Notes under the pieces: model-generated
Seen by the model: the letters and a program-made list of their open reading frames with translations, nothing else
Told to the model about the DNA's origin: nothing
Database searches by the model: none
Translations under genes and position numbers: made by a program
Assembly (NCBI RefSeq): GCF_009674885.1
Contig: NZ_WKKA01000002.1
Span: 1 to 64,000 of the forward strand
DNA from: Paracoccus sp. S-4012
GTDB taxonomy: Bacteria; Pseudomonadota; Alphaproteobacteria; Rhodobacterales; Rhodobacteraceae
Direction: 5' to 3'
DNA: 64,000 nucleotides
Shown: piece by piece, positions 1 to 7,627 of the stretch
Position numbering within the stretch: the first letter of the stretch is position 1
Layout of the letters: each line of letters opens with the position of its first letter

Positions 1-200
1 GAACCAGGTCATCGACCCGCCGGGTGGAGACGCCGCCGATCCAGGCCTCCTGGATCACCGCCACGAGCGCCTGCTCCGAGGTCTTCCGGGCCTCGAGGAA
101 GCCGGGGAAGTAGCTGCCCTGCCGAAGGCTTCGGCACACGCAGGTTCAGCGTGCCCAGACGGGTGTCGAGAGCCCGCTCGCGGTAGCCGTTCCGAAGGGG
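1..200 (-). pseudogene. IS256 (mutator) family transposase fragment, frameshifted
   Basis: Read on the minus strand, 200 to 1 gives [18 protein letters not shown], then after a frame change [18 protein letters not shown] and [15 protein letters not shown]. This is the conserved middle of Mutator-type DDE transposases. One extra base near position 128 breaks the frame between the two halves. Homology stops around position 200 and the gene runs off the left edge, so both ends are incomplete here. It is a dead insertion-sequence remnant at the edge of a decayed accessory zone. Confidence 0.85.
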
Positions 201-302
201 AACATGTCAGGAAGGGTGCCATTCCGCCCGACGACCCGCGAAAAAAAATTCTTAGCTCGATGTTTTCCGGTTCGCGGTAGCGGCCCTACCTCCTCACCGA
301 GG

Positions 303-364
303 CCGACAGGCTGACAGGCTGACAGGCTGACAGGCTGACAGGCTGACAGGCTGACAGGCTGACA
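303..364. repeat. Octamer tandem repeat (CTGACAGG, about 7.5 copies)
   Basis: The unit CTGACAGG is repeated head to tail: one variant copy (CCGACAGG) at 303-310, six perfect copies at 311-358 and a partial copy to 364. An 8-bp unit is not a multiple of three, so copy-number change would shift frame or promoter spacing. It lies 8 bases upstream of an AGGAGG ribosome-binding site (372-377) and an ATG at 386. Slipped-strand variation is an inference from the structure alone. Confidence 0.95.
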
Positions 365-385
365 TCAAGACAGGAGGATCCCGAC

Positions 386-560
386 ATGGACGGAAGCTAC
401 AATACCCCCGAGATGAAGGTCAGGCTCTATCAAAAAAGCGCAGGACTTCGTTCCCGACCTTTAGTGGAATTGCGTCGTCGACCGCTTGCTGCGGCTCGGG
501 GAGGTCTCGACGCTCTGCGGGGCCAGCAACTGCGGCAAAACCGCCGCTGACCGGAAGGGG
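386..560 (+). pseudogene. Decayed 5' end of an AAA/RecA-like (RepA-type) ATPase
   Basis: An ATG at 386 with a strong AGGAGG site opens a 54-codon frame (stop at 548) that resembles no intact protein after its first about 16 residues. In a second frame, 480-542 encodes DRLLRLGEVSTLCGASNCGKT, with a Walker A box (GASNCGKT) at 519-542. That spacing and context match AAA_25/RepA-like ATPases of plasmids and phages. I read this as one gene broken by a frameshift just after its start and cut off after the P-loop. The family assignment rests on the P-loop region only. Confidence 0.5.
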
Positions 561-571
561 CGCCCGAAGAA

Positions 572-625
572 CTACCGGATATGGTCGTCGCCGAAATGGG
601 TGTCGGCGGTGAAGTAGTGCGCCAT
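572..625 (-). pseudogene. 5' stub of a calcineurin-like metallophosphoesterase
   Basis: From an ATG at 625 the minus strand reads MAHYFTADTHFGDDHIR and then a stop. This is the start of the small metallophosphoesterases that begin with a beta strand and the metal-binding D-x-H motif (here DTH). Only 17 codons remain. The following frame belongs to unrelated decayed sequence, so the gene has lost everything after its first motif. Confidence 0.55.
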
Positions 626-759
626 GCTGGCCTCTTGCGGGTATTGCCGCAGCATCAACGAACTCATGCCTCGGTGAAAGCGGCCTGCGCATCCCACACG
701 TCCCGGACTGACGCATGCGGTCGCTACAGTGACCTCATCAGCATCGACGAAGGACAAGA

Positions 760-1200
760 ATGACGGTGAACCTGATCGACACACCCGAACTCCACTCCAT
801 GATCGAGGAGGCGCTGACGGGCGCTCCCCCGGAGCTCCGGCCATGGTTGCCGACCCTGCGTCGTTTCCTGTGCCAGTATTTGCCCGAGGCCGGGTTTGCG
901 CGGAAGGCGAGGCCGCGCAAGCGCGACCCCGAATGGGCTCAGGCATGCTTCGCGCGCGGGGAGCGGCTGGATCGGCTGGGCAGGCAGGGGCTGGAGCGCG
1001 CCCGTGATCTCACCGCCTCAGGACCTCGCGGAAGTCGTGGAGATCGCGCAGAACCCCCGCCATCCCGTTCGCGGCGGCGCGGCCGCGCTGCTGAGGTCAC
1101 TGCCACACTGGCGCGGCGAAGACGGGCCCGGAGGCGATCCACGGCCGCATCGGCCGATTCTCCAGCAGCGCCAGGCGCGCTTGGCTGGGCGGGCGCCGTG
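760..1200 (+). pseudogene. Unrecognised degraded reading frame
   Basis: An ATG at 760 follows an AAGGAC site and starts a plausible protein (MTVNLIDTPELHSMIEEALT...), rich in charged residues up to about position 960. Beyond that the frame becomes arginine- and serine-rich and low in complexity, while another frame at about 1010-1110 looks more protein-like (PPQDLAEVVEIAQNPRHP). This suggests a frameshift near 990. I do not recognise the family. Its position directly before a helicase remnant suggests they were parts of the same accessory island. Confidence 0.35.
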
Positions 1201-1209
1201 GCCGGGGCG

Positions 1210-1490
1210 CGAGTGGACCTCAACCCTCATCAGGTCGACGCTGCCCTCTTCGCTGTGCTCTCGCCTCTGAGCCGCGGCGCGCTGCTCACCGACGAGGTGG
1301 CCTCGGCAAGACGATCGAGGCCGGCCTCGTCATCGCGCAGCGCTGGGCCGAGGGGAGGTAACGGATTCTCGTCATCACGCCGTCGAACCTTTGCAAGCAG
1401 TGGCATCAGGAGCTCGAGGAGAAGTTCTTCCTTCTTGCGAGATCATCGAGGCGCGTTCCTACAATGCCGCCCTGCGCCGGTCGCACCCGG
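1210..1490 (+). pseudogene. SNF2/DEAD-like helicase fragment with frameshift and stop
   Basis: The segment reads VDLNPHQVDAALF...GALLTDEV, then after loss of one base near 1300 continues in another frame as GLGKTIEAGLVIAQRWAEG. It meets a TAA at 1359-1361 and resumes as RILVITPSNLCKQWHQELEE. These are the Q-like motif, motif I (Walker A) and motif Ia of an SNF2-type helicase of the kind often found in genomic islands. The region is cut by the IS21 element at 1500. It cannot make a functional protein. Confidence 0.75.
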
Positions 1491-1499
1491 CCGTTCGAG

Positions 1500-1550
1500 T
1501 GTCAATCGGCGGGCAAATCTGACCCCGGATCGGCGTGCAATCTTGACCCC
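1500..1550. repeat. IS21 left terminal repeats
   Basis: Two related copies, 1500-1526 and 1530-1550, share a TCGGCG-GCAA-TGACCCC core. They mirror the right-end copies and define the left tip (5' TGT). Confidence 0.8.
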
Positions 1551-1626
1551 ACTGGTGCCCGGGAGATCGGGGCCCGAGCCGACGGAACTGATGACGTGGT
1601 GGAGGCGGCTCGGGCCCTGATCGGTG

Positions 1627-2685
1627 TCAGGCCCGGTTCTTGAAGCGCCAGGACTCGTTGCCGGTCTCGATGATCTCGCAGTGGTGCGTGAGGCGGTCGA
1701 GGAGCGCGGTTGTCATCTTGGCGTCGCCGAAGACGGTGGGCCATTCTCCGAAGGCAAGATTGGTAGTGACGAGGACCGACGTGCGCTCGTAGAGGCGGCT
1801 GACGAGGTGGAAGAGGAGCTGGCCACCGCTCTGGGCGAAGGGCAGATAGCCGAGTTCGTCGAGGATCACGAAGTCGAGCCGGCCGAGGTAATCCGCCAGT
1901 TTGCCCTGCTTTCCAGCCCGGGCCTCGGCCTCGAGCGCGGAGTGCACATCCTCGTCGAGAGCTTCCCGGCAGGCGGCCTCCACGGCGGTCAATCCGTCGG
2001 AGGCGACACAGCTCAGGATCTGCACCATCTGCCGGTCGCCGTCGTCGGATCCCTTCAGCTTGCGCCGGCAGGGCTCCACCGCCGTCTTCATGTTGTCGTG
2101 GATGCCGCGCGTGCAGGTGCCGCGGAAGAAGGCGAAGGCCCGGTCGTGCGCGTCGAAGACCATCTCCTGGCTCTCGCGCATGTAGGCTCGAACGAACATC
2201 ATCCGGCTGTGGCAGAGCCGGACATGGGCGACCTTCACCGTGACTGTCACGCCGGAGATCAGCACGACCTCATGGCTCCAGTCGAACTGACAGGCCTCGC
2301 CGGGGGCGTAGTAGAGCGGCACATAGGCGTCCGCGGTCATCGCGCCGCGGGTCTTTGACCAGGTCCGCGCAAACCGTCGCACGGCATCATAGCCGCCCTC
2401 GTGGCCGAGCGTCCGCAGCTCCTCGAACACCCGGATCAGCGTCAGCCGCTTCCGCGCCGGCTTCGTCTCCTTGACCGCCAGCATCTTCTCCAGCGGCTCC
2501 TGCCACGGGCCGATCCGCGGGAGCGGCTGACGTTCGCGCTCGTAGCTGAAGTCCGTCTCATCCGAGCGTAGGAGCTTCCGCACCGTGTTCCGCGACACGT
2601 GCAGTTCCCGGACGATCCTCTTCATCGACCAGCCCTGCACGTGAAAGGCCCGGCGCACCAGCGCGATCGCATCCACCCGCTTCAA
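1627..2685 (-). pseudogene. In-frame IstA-IstB fusion remnant (IS21 transposase/helper)
   Basis: A single 352-codon frame. Residues 1-190 are IstA: an N-terminal helix-turn-helix ([20 protein letters not shown]) and the start of the DDE catalytic core ([20 protein letters not shown]). Residues about 220-250 match the very end of IstA ([14 protein letters not shown]). The rest is the C-terminal half of the ATPase helper IstB, starting just before its Walker B ([12 protein letters not shown]) and ending in the usual ESWRFKNRA tail. The IstA catalytic glutamate region and the IstB Walker A are absent. Deletions joined the pieces without breaking the frame, so a chimeric but presumably inactive protein could be made. 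Confidence 0.85.
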
Positions 2686-2735
2686 CTCCCCCTCCGTCCG
2701 CTGCCTCGCAACGGACGGGCTGCCCCAACCTCAGG

Positions 2736-2796
2736 GGGGTCAAAATTGGGCGCCGATTACCCCGCCTGAGGGGTCAAAATTGCACGCCGAAACACA
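2736..2796. repeat. IS21 right terminal repeats
   Basis: Two copies of GGGGTCAAAATTG followed by CGCCGA lie at 2736-2756 and 2770-2790. The outer copy extends to the ACA tip at 2796 and is the inverted counterpart of the left end. Confidence 0.8.
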
Positions 2797-2800
2797 CACT

Positions 2801-3016
2801 AGCGGCATCGAGCGGGTGCGCTCCCGCTTCATCCTGACAATGGCGGCCAACAATCTCGCCCCGCTGCCCCCGGCTACTGGCACCGTGAAGTCGAAAGAGG
2901 TGGGCAGAACTGTTCACCCCTCGTCAGGACCTGTCTGGATACCCAAGCCTTCCAATCGGCAGGCCGGGAAATCGTTTCCACGCCTCCACTAATTCAGCAG
3001 CCTGCTAACTGTCACG
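2801..3016 (+). pseudogene. 3' end of an IS1182/IS5-like transposase
   Basis: Right after the IS21 tip the plus strand reads SGIERVRSRFILTMAANN LAPLP, the C-terminal motif of many DDE transposases of the IS5/IS1182 group (R-V-R-x-R-F-x-L-T-x-A-x-x-N-L). A less conserved tail follows, with a stop at 2990-2992. Everything upstream of this motif is missing, presumably replaced when the IS21 element inserted. The exact end of the remnant is uncertain. Confidence 0.55.
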
Positions 3017-3067
3017 GCTTGCACATAGTTCGACGAGTTACGTGCAACCCATGGCGCGTGACAGGCT

Positions 3068-3229
3068 CAAATCACCGAAGGCGACCGTCAGAGCCTGCGC
3101 GATCAGGGCTTCACCGACGACGAGATCTGGGACATCGCGGCGATCGCGGCGTTCTTCGGCATGTCGAACCGGCTGGTGAACGCGTTCGACATCCCGCCGA
3201 ACGCGGAGTTTCATGCGTTGGGGCGGTAG
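3068..3229 (+). pseudogene. 3' end of an AhpD-like peroxidase-related protein
   Basis: An open frame without a start reads QITEGDRQSLRDQGFTDDEI, then WDIAAIAAFFGMSNRLVNAF and ends AEFHALGR. This is the last helix region of carboxymuconolactone-decarboxylase/AhpD-type peroxidase-related enzymes. The catalytic CxxC part and the start are gone. The break at about 3060 marks where the accessory zone replaced or cut a chromosomal gene. Confidence 0.7.
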
Positions 3230-3367
3230 GCGCTCCGCCTTCTCACGCTGCCCGGCCGGGAGTATCCTGCCGCCGAAGGCCCGGCCGCCGGCATCGGGGA
3301 CGGCGGGGTCGCTGCGACCGGCTTTCGGGACACGACTGACGCTAGCCACCGTCCTTCGGAGGCCATC

Positions 3368-3664
3368 ATGACCGCGTTCAACGTCGTCCGCTTCAAGGTC
3401 AGGCCCGGCATGGAGCAGTCCTTCCTCGACGCCCATCGCGGCGTCGGTGGCGACTGGCCGGGGCTGCGCCATGCCAATATCATCAAGGCCGGAGAGCGGC
3501 GCTACTGCATCATCGCCGAATGGGAGAGCATGGAGGCGCTGTCTGCCGCGCGGCCGCAGATGATCGCGACCCTCGACGGTTTCCGCGCCACCCTCGAGGA
3601 TCTCGGCGACGGGCTGGGGGTCACGGACCCCGTCTCGGGCGCGGTGGTCCTGCCGCTGAAGTAG
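3368..3664 (+). CDS. Antibiotic biosynthesis monooxygenase-like (ABM) protein
   Basis: 98 residues with the pattern of a dimeric alpha/beta-barrel ABM protein: an opening strand (FNVVRFKVRPGMEQSFLDAH), a central strand with YCIIAEWES, and a helix before a C-terminal strand. Proteins of this fold range from cofactor-free oxygenases to stress-related stability factors, so the activity cannot be stated. It stands alone, 138 bases after a broken gene, and converges on the CDF transporter with only 3 bases between stop codons. Confidence 0.7.
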   Translation: MTAFNVVRFKVRPGMEQSFLDAHRGVGGDWPGLRHANIIKAGERRYCIIAEWESMEALSAARPQMIATLDGFRATLEDLGDGLGVTDPVSGAVVLPLK

Positions 3665-3667
3665 CGG

Positions 3668-4588
3668 CTAGGGCGCCAGGCTGCACGCCTCGTCACGCTC
3701 GTTCCAGTCGATGGCGATGGTCGCGTGGCCGATGTCGAAGCGCGACTGCAACTCGCGCCCGACCGCAGCGACCACGGCGCGGGCCTCGGCGTCGTCATCG
3801 GGGCGCACATGCATGGTCGCGAGGACGCGGCCCGAGGTGATCGACCAGACGTGGACGTGGCGGACCGCGGCCAGGCCCGGCACCGCCGCGGTCAGGTGGC
3901 GGGCGATCAGCTGCGGGTCGGCGTCCTCCGGGGCGCCCTCCAGCAGGATATGCAGCGACCGGGCCGCCAGCACCCAGGCGCTGCGCAGGATCAGCAGCGA
4001 GACCAGCACCGACAGGATCGGGTCGGCCGCGGTCCAGCCGGTGAGTTGGATGATGACCGCGGCCGTGATCGCGCCGACCGAGCCGAAGAGGTCGCCCAGC
4101 ACATGCAGCGCGGCGCCCTGGATGTTGACATGCTCACTGTCGCCGCGCGTCAGCAGCCACAGCACAACGAGATTGACCAGCAGCCCCGCCACAGCGACCG
4201 CCAGCATGGGCCCGACCAGCACCTCGTGCGGCTGCTGCAGCCGGCGCCAGGCCTCGACGGCGATCCAGCCGACGATGGCGAAGAGGGCCAGGGCGTTCAC
4301 GAAGCCTGCCACGACCTCGAGCCGCAGGTAGCCGAAGGTGCGGCGGTCGTCGGCCTCGCGGCGGCCGAGGCGGAAGGCGCCCCAGGCGAGCGCAAGCGCC
4401 GCGGCGTCGGTCAGCATGTGGCCCGAATCGGCAAGCAGCGCCAATGAGCCGGAGAGGAGGCCGCCAATCACCTCCACGATCATGAAGGCGAAGATCAGGA
4501 TGAAGGAGATCAGGACCTTGCGTTCGTTGTCGCGGCTGACCGTGGGGGCGTGGTCGTGATCGTGGTGATGGTCGTGCGAATGCGACAT
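3668..4588 (-). CDS. Cation diffusion facilitator metal transporter (ZitB/CzcD type)
   Basis: About 306 residues from the ATG at 4588, chosen because the protein then begins with a His-rich metal-binding stretch (SHSHDHHHDHDH); an in-frame ATG at 4630 would place the operator-like palindrome inside the gene. Six transmembrane segments are expected. The HxxxD zinc-site pairs are visible in TM2 (DSGHMLTD) and TM5 (LHVLGDLFGS), followed by a C-terminal cytoplasmic domain with HVHVW and MHVRPDDDAE. The family exports Zn2+, Cd2+ or Co2+ by proton antiport across the inner membrane. Expression is probably controlled by the palindrome just upstream. Confidence 0.92.
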   Translation of the reverse strand: MSHSHDHHHDHDHAPTVSRDNERKVLISFILIFAFMIVEVIGGLLSGSLALLADSGHMLTDAAALALAWGAFRLGRREADDRRTFGYLRLEVVAGFVNALALFAIVGWIAVEAWRRLQQPHEVLVGPMLAVAVAGLLVNLVVLWLLTRGDSEHVNIQGAALHVLGDLFGSVGAITAAVIIQLTGWTAADPILSVLVSLLILRSAWVLAARSLHILLEGAPEDADPQLIARHLTAAVPGLAAVRHVHVWSITSGRVLATMHVRPDDDAEARAVVAAVGRELQSRFDIGHATIAIDWNERDEACSLAP

Positions 4589-4611
4589 GGCGGCCCTGCT
4601 GCGTTGACTCA

Positions 4612-4633
4612 CATATGAGTAGCTATTCATATG
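4612..4633 (-). promoter_or_regulatory. ArsR/SmtB-type operator palindrome upstream of the CDF gene
   Basis: CATATGA at 4612-4618 and TTCATATG at 4626-4633 form an AT-rich inverted repeat separated by GTAGCTA. The layout ATATGA-N6/7-TCATAT is typical of sites bound by metal-sensing ArsR/SmtB repressors. It sits 24 bases upstream of the preferred CDF start, a sensible place for metal-dependent repression. No arsR-like gene is present in the window, so the regulator would act from elsewhere. Confidence 0.6.
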
Positions 4634-4663
4634 TTGCTGTCAATGCCGCCGACGCCTGGGCTC

Positions 4664-6631
4664 TTAGGCGGCCGCCTCGCGCGGCTGCACCAGCGCTACG
4701 ATGTCCATCATGATCCGGTTCAGCTCGAAATCCTTCGGCGTATAGACCCGCGCGACGCCCTGCGCGCGCAGGCGGGCGGCGTCGTCCTCGGGGATGATGC
4801 CGCCGACGAGCACCGGGACATGGGCGAGGCCGGCCGCGCGCATCCGCTCCATCACCTCCTCGACCAGCGGCAGGTGGCTGCCGGAGAGGATCGAGAGGCC
4901 GACCACATGCGCCTCGTCCTCCATCGCGCGGGCCACGATCTGCTCGGGCGTCAGGCGGATGCCCTCGTAGGTGATGTCCATGCCGCAGTCGCGGGCGCGG
5001 GCGGCGATCTGCTCGGCGCCGTTGGAGTGGCCGTCGAGGCCGGGCTTGCCGACCACGAACTTCAGCCGCCGCCCAAGGCGGGCCGAAGCCGCGTCCACCG
5101 CCTCACGGATCGGTTCCAGCCCCTCGGTGCGGTTCGAGGGCGCGGCGGAGACCCCGGTCGGGCCGCGGTATTCACCGTAAACGCGGCGCATCTGCGCGGC
5201 CCATTCGCCGGTGGTGGCGCCCGCCTTGGCCGCGGCGACCGAGGCGGGCATGATGTTGCGCCCGGCCTCGGCATCCTCGCGCAGCCGGTCGAGCGCCGCA
5301 GCCACGGCCGCCGGGTCGCGGGCCCCACGCCATTCGTTCAGGCGGGCGACCTGATCCGCCTCCACCGCCGGGTCCACGGTCATGATACCGCCGTCGCCCG
5401 CGGTCAGCGGCGAGGGCTCGCCCTGCTGCCAGCGGTTCACGCCGACCACCACCGTCTCGCCCGATTCGACGCGGGCCAGCCGCTCGGCATTGGCCTCGAC
5501 CAGCCGCGACTTCATGTAGTCGATGGCCGCGATCGCGCCGCCCATCGCATCGAGCGTCGCAAGCTCGTCCTTCGCGCCCACTTTCAGCGCCGCCACCTTC
5601 GCCTCCACGGCCGGGTTGCCGTCGAAGAGGTCGTCGAACTCCAGCAGGTCGGTCTCGTACGCAAGGATCTGCTGCATCCTCAGCGACCACTGCTGGTCCC
5701 AGGGCCGCGGAAGGCCGAGGGCCTCGTTCCAGGCCGGAAGCTGCACGGCGCGGGCGCGGGCGTTCTTGCTGAGCGTCACCGCCAGCATCTCCAGCAGGAT
5801 GCGGTAGACGTTGTTCTCGGGCTGCGGCTCGGTCAGGCCGAGGGAGTTCACCTGCACGCCATAGCGGAAGCGGCGGTAGCGCGCGTCCTCGATGCCGTAG
5901 CGCTCGCGGCAGATCTCGTCCCAGAGCTCGGTGAAGGCGCGCATCTTGCAGAGTTCGGTGACGAAGCGGATGCCCGCGTTCACGAAGAAGCTGATGCGGC
6001 CGACCATCGCCGGGAAGGCCTCGGGCGCGACCTTGCCCTTGAGGTCGTCCAGCACCGCGATGGCGGTGGCGAGCGCATAGGCCAGCTCCTGCTCGGGCGT
6101 CGCGCCGGCCTCCTGCAGGTGGTAGGAACACACGTTCATCGGGTTCCACTTGGGCAGGTGCTCGGCGGTCCAGGCAGCAACGTCGGTGATCATCCGTAAG
6201 GAGGGTTTGGGCGGGCAGATATAGGTGCCACGGCTCAGGTATTCCTTGATGATGTCGTTCTGCACCGTGCCCTGAAGCGCGGCGATGTCCGCCCGCTGCT
6301 CCTCGGCCACCGCGACATAGAGCGCCAGCAGCCAGGGCGCGGTCGCGTTGATCGTCATCGAGGTGTTCATCTGCTCGAGCGGGATCTGGTCGAACAGCGC
6401 CCGCATGTCGCCCAGATGGCCGATCGGCACGCCGACCTTGCCGACCTCGCCGCGCGCGAGCACGTGGTCGCTGTCATAGCCGGTCTGGGTCGGCAGGTCG
6501 AAGGCGACCGAGAGGCCGGTCTGACCGCGCGCCAGGTTGGTGCGGTAGAGTTCGTTCGACTTCGCGGCGGTGGAATGGCCCGCATAGGTGCGGAAGAGCC
6601 AGGGCTTGTCTCGTTGGGTCTGCTCGGCCAC
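4664..6631 (-). CDS. ecm: Ethylmalonyl-CoA mutase
   Basis: 655 residues. A methylmalonyl-CoA mutase-type TIM barrel (LSVAFDLPTQTGYDSDHVLA, GTVQNDIIKEYLSRGTYI, NVCSYHLQEAGAT) is followed by a B12-binding domain with the DxHxxG motif DGHSNG at about residues 533-538. Acyl-CoA mutases of this type isomerise branched CoA thioesters with adenosylcobalamin. The single-chain length and the neighbouring ccr identify it as the ethylmalonyl-CoA mutase of the ethylmalonyl-CoA pathway, which makes methylsuccinyl-CoA during acetate and C1 assimilation. A plain methylmalonyl-CoA mutase is the alternative; those are usually longer. Confidence 0.9.
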   Translation of the reverse strand: MAEQTQRDKPWLFRTYAGHSTAAKSNELYRTNLARGQTGLSVAFDLPTQTGYDSDHVLARGEVGKVGVPIGHLGDMRALFDQIPLEQMNTSMTINATAPWLLALYVAVAEEQRADIAALQGTVQNDIIKEYLSRGTYICPPKPSLRMITDVAAWTAEHLPKWNPMNVCSYHLQEAGATPEQELAYALATAIAVLDDLKGKVAPEAFPAMVGRISFFVNAGIRFVTELCKMRAFTELWDEICRERYGIEDARYRRFRYGVQVNSLGLTEPQPENNVYRILLEMLAVTLSKNARARAVQLPAWNEALGLPRPWDQQWSLRMQQILAYETDLLEFDDLFDGNPAVEAKVAALKVGAKDELATLDAMGGAIAAIDYMKSRLVEANAERLARVESGETVVVGVNRWQQGEPSPLTAGDGGIMTVDPAVEADQVARLNEWRGARDPAAVAAALDRLREDAEAGRNIMPASVAAAKAGATTGEWAAQMRRVYGEYRGPTGVSAAPSNRTEGLEPIREAVDAASARLGRRLKFVVGKPGLDGHSNGAEQIAARARDCGMDITYEGIRLTPEQIVARAMEDEAHVVGLSILSGSHLPLVEEVMERMRAAGLAHVPVLVGGIIPEDDAARLRAQGVARVYTPKDFELNRIMMDIVALVQPREAAA

Positions 6632-6712
6632 GGCGACCTCCTCGCAACAATCTTTCGTCGCTGAACGCCCTAGCGCAAGGATGGTTCGCCGTCAATTCGC
6701 CGCAGCGCGGCG

Positions 6713-7498
6713 TCAGAGGCGCGAGAGCAGGCCGCGGGCGGCGAGCGGGTTCAGCGCCTTGAAGCCGCTGATGACGTAGAGGAACACATCGCGCGGTTTC
6801 CTCTGCCACGCGGTCAAGGGTTCCAGCCCCGCACCGGACTTTCCGGCCGCCCAGTCCCGCGCCCGCGCCGCCCAGGCGTCGAGTGCCGCGTCGGAATAAC
6901 CCGCCGCCTCGCCCTCCTGCGTCCCCATGATCCGCGCATAGACGAAACCCGCCGTCGCATCCGCGATCACCGGATACTCGCTGTCTCCCGCCAGCACGAT
7001 CGCTACTCCCGCGGCGCGCGCGATCTCCACCGCCTCGACGCAGGCGAAGCTCTCGTGGCGCAGCTCGACAGCATGGCGCAGCGGAAGGCCCTCGGCCTCT
7101 GGCGGCAGCAGCGCCAGAAACGCCGCGAAATCCTCCGCATCGAACCGCTTCGTCGGCGCCAACTGCCAGTTGATCGGCCCCAGCTTCGGCCCGAGCGCGG
7201 CGATGCCGGACGCGCAGAAGCGGTCCACCGACTCGCCCGCCTCGGCCAGAACCTTGCGGTTCGTCGAATAGCGCGGCCCCTTCAGCGCGAAGACGAAATC
7301 CTCCGGCACGGCGTCGTGCCACCGCTGGAAGGTCTCGCGGCTCTGGCCGCGGTAGAAGGTCGCGTTCACCTCGAGTGTGGTGAACTGGCGGCTGGCCCAT
7401 TCGAGTTCGCGCGCCTTGGGCACATCGGCGGGATAGAAGGTCTCGCGCCATGGCTCGTAGCTCCAGCCGCCAACGCCCACCCGAATCCGCCCGGTCAT
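6713..7498 (-). CDS. DUF72 family protein
   Basis: 261 residues with the DUF72 TIM-barrel signature: an opening VGVGGWSYEPWRETFYP, LEVNATFY, FVFALKGPRYSTN and VELRHESF. The biochemical role of the family is not established. It lies between ecm and ccr, with its start diverging from ccr across a 129-bp intergenic region, so it may share regulation with the ethylmalonyl-CoA genes. That link is inferred from position only. Confidence 0.88.
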   Translation of the reverse strand: MTGRIRVGVGGWSYEPWRETFYPADVPKARELEWASRQFTTLEVNATFYRGQSRETFQRWHDAVPEDFVFALKGPRYSTNRKVLAEAGESVDRFCASGIAALGPKLGPINWQLAPTKRFDAEDFAAFLALLPPEAEGLPLRHAVELRHESFACVEAVEIARAAGVAIVLAGDSEYPVIADATAGFVYARIMGTQEGEAAGYSDAALDAWAARARDWAAGKSGAGLEPLTAWQRKPRDVFLYVISGFKALNPLAARGLLSRL

Positions 7499-7627
7499 AA
7501 CCGTTCCTCCTGCAAGATTGTTTCAAACCAACTGCCGTCATCTATTGCAATGTTGCGCCACCGCCGCTAACCCTCCCTGCCGAGACGCCCGATTCTGCAT
7601 CGCGGCACGAGCCTGAAGGAGAACGGC

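Larger units (their letters stand above)
1500..2796 (-). mobile_element. IS21-family insertion sequence, internally deleted
   Basis: The element is bounded by imperfect 27-bp inverted repeats beginning TGT: 1500-1526 and 2770-2796, about 20 of 27 positions matching, both containing GCAA followed by TGACCCC. Each end carries a second internal copy (1530-1550 and 2736-2756), the multiple terminal repeats typical of IS21. At 1.3 kb it is about half the usual 2-2.5 kb, because most of the istA C-terminus and the istB N-terminus are missing. I see no target duplication at the outer flanks (GTTCGAG against CACTAGC). Confidence 0.85.

Noticed and set aside
303-364. The octamer array as a CRISPR array
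   Set aside because: Units are 8 bases, contiguous and without spacers; no cas genes are present.
386-550. The 54-codon frame with a strong ribosome-binding site as an intact small gene
   Set aside because: Its later half is low-complexity, and another frame over the same bases contains a Walker A box, so a frameshifted larger gene explains it better.
4588-4630. ATG at 4630 as the start of the CDF transporter
   Set aside because: It would place the palindromic operator inside the coding region and add a non-conserved leader; the ATG at 4588 starts right before the His-rich metal-binding stretch.
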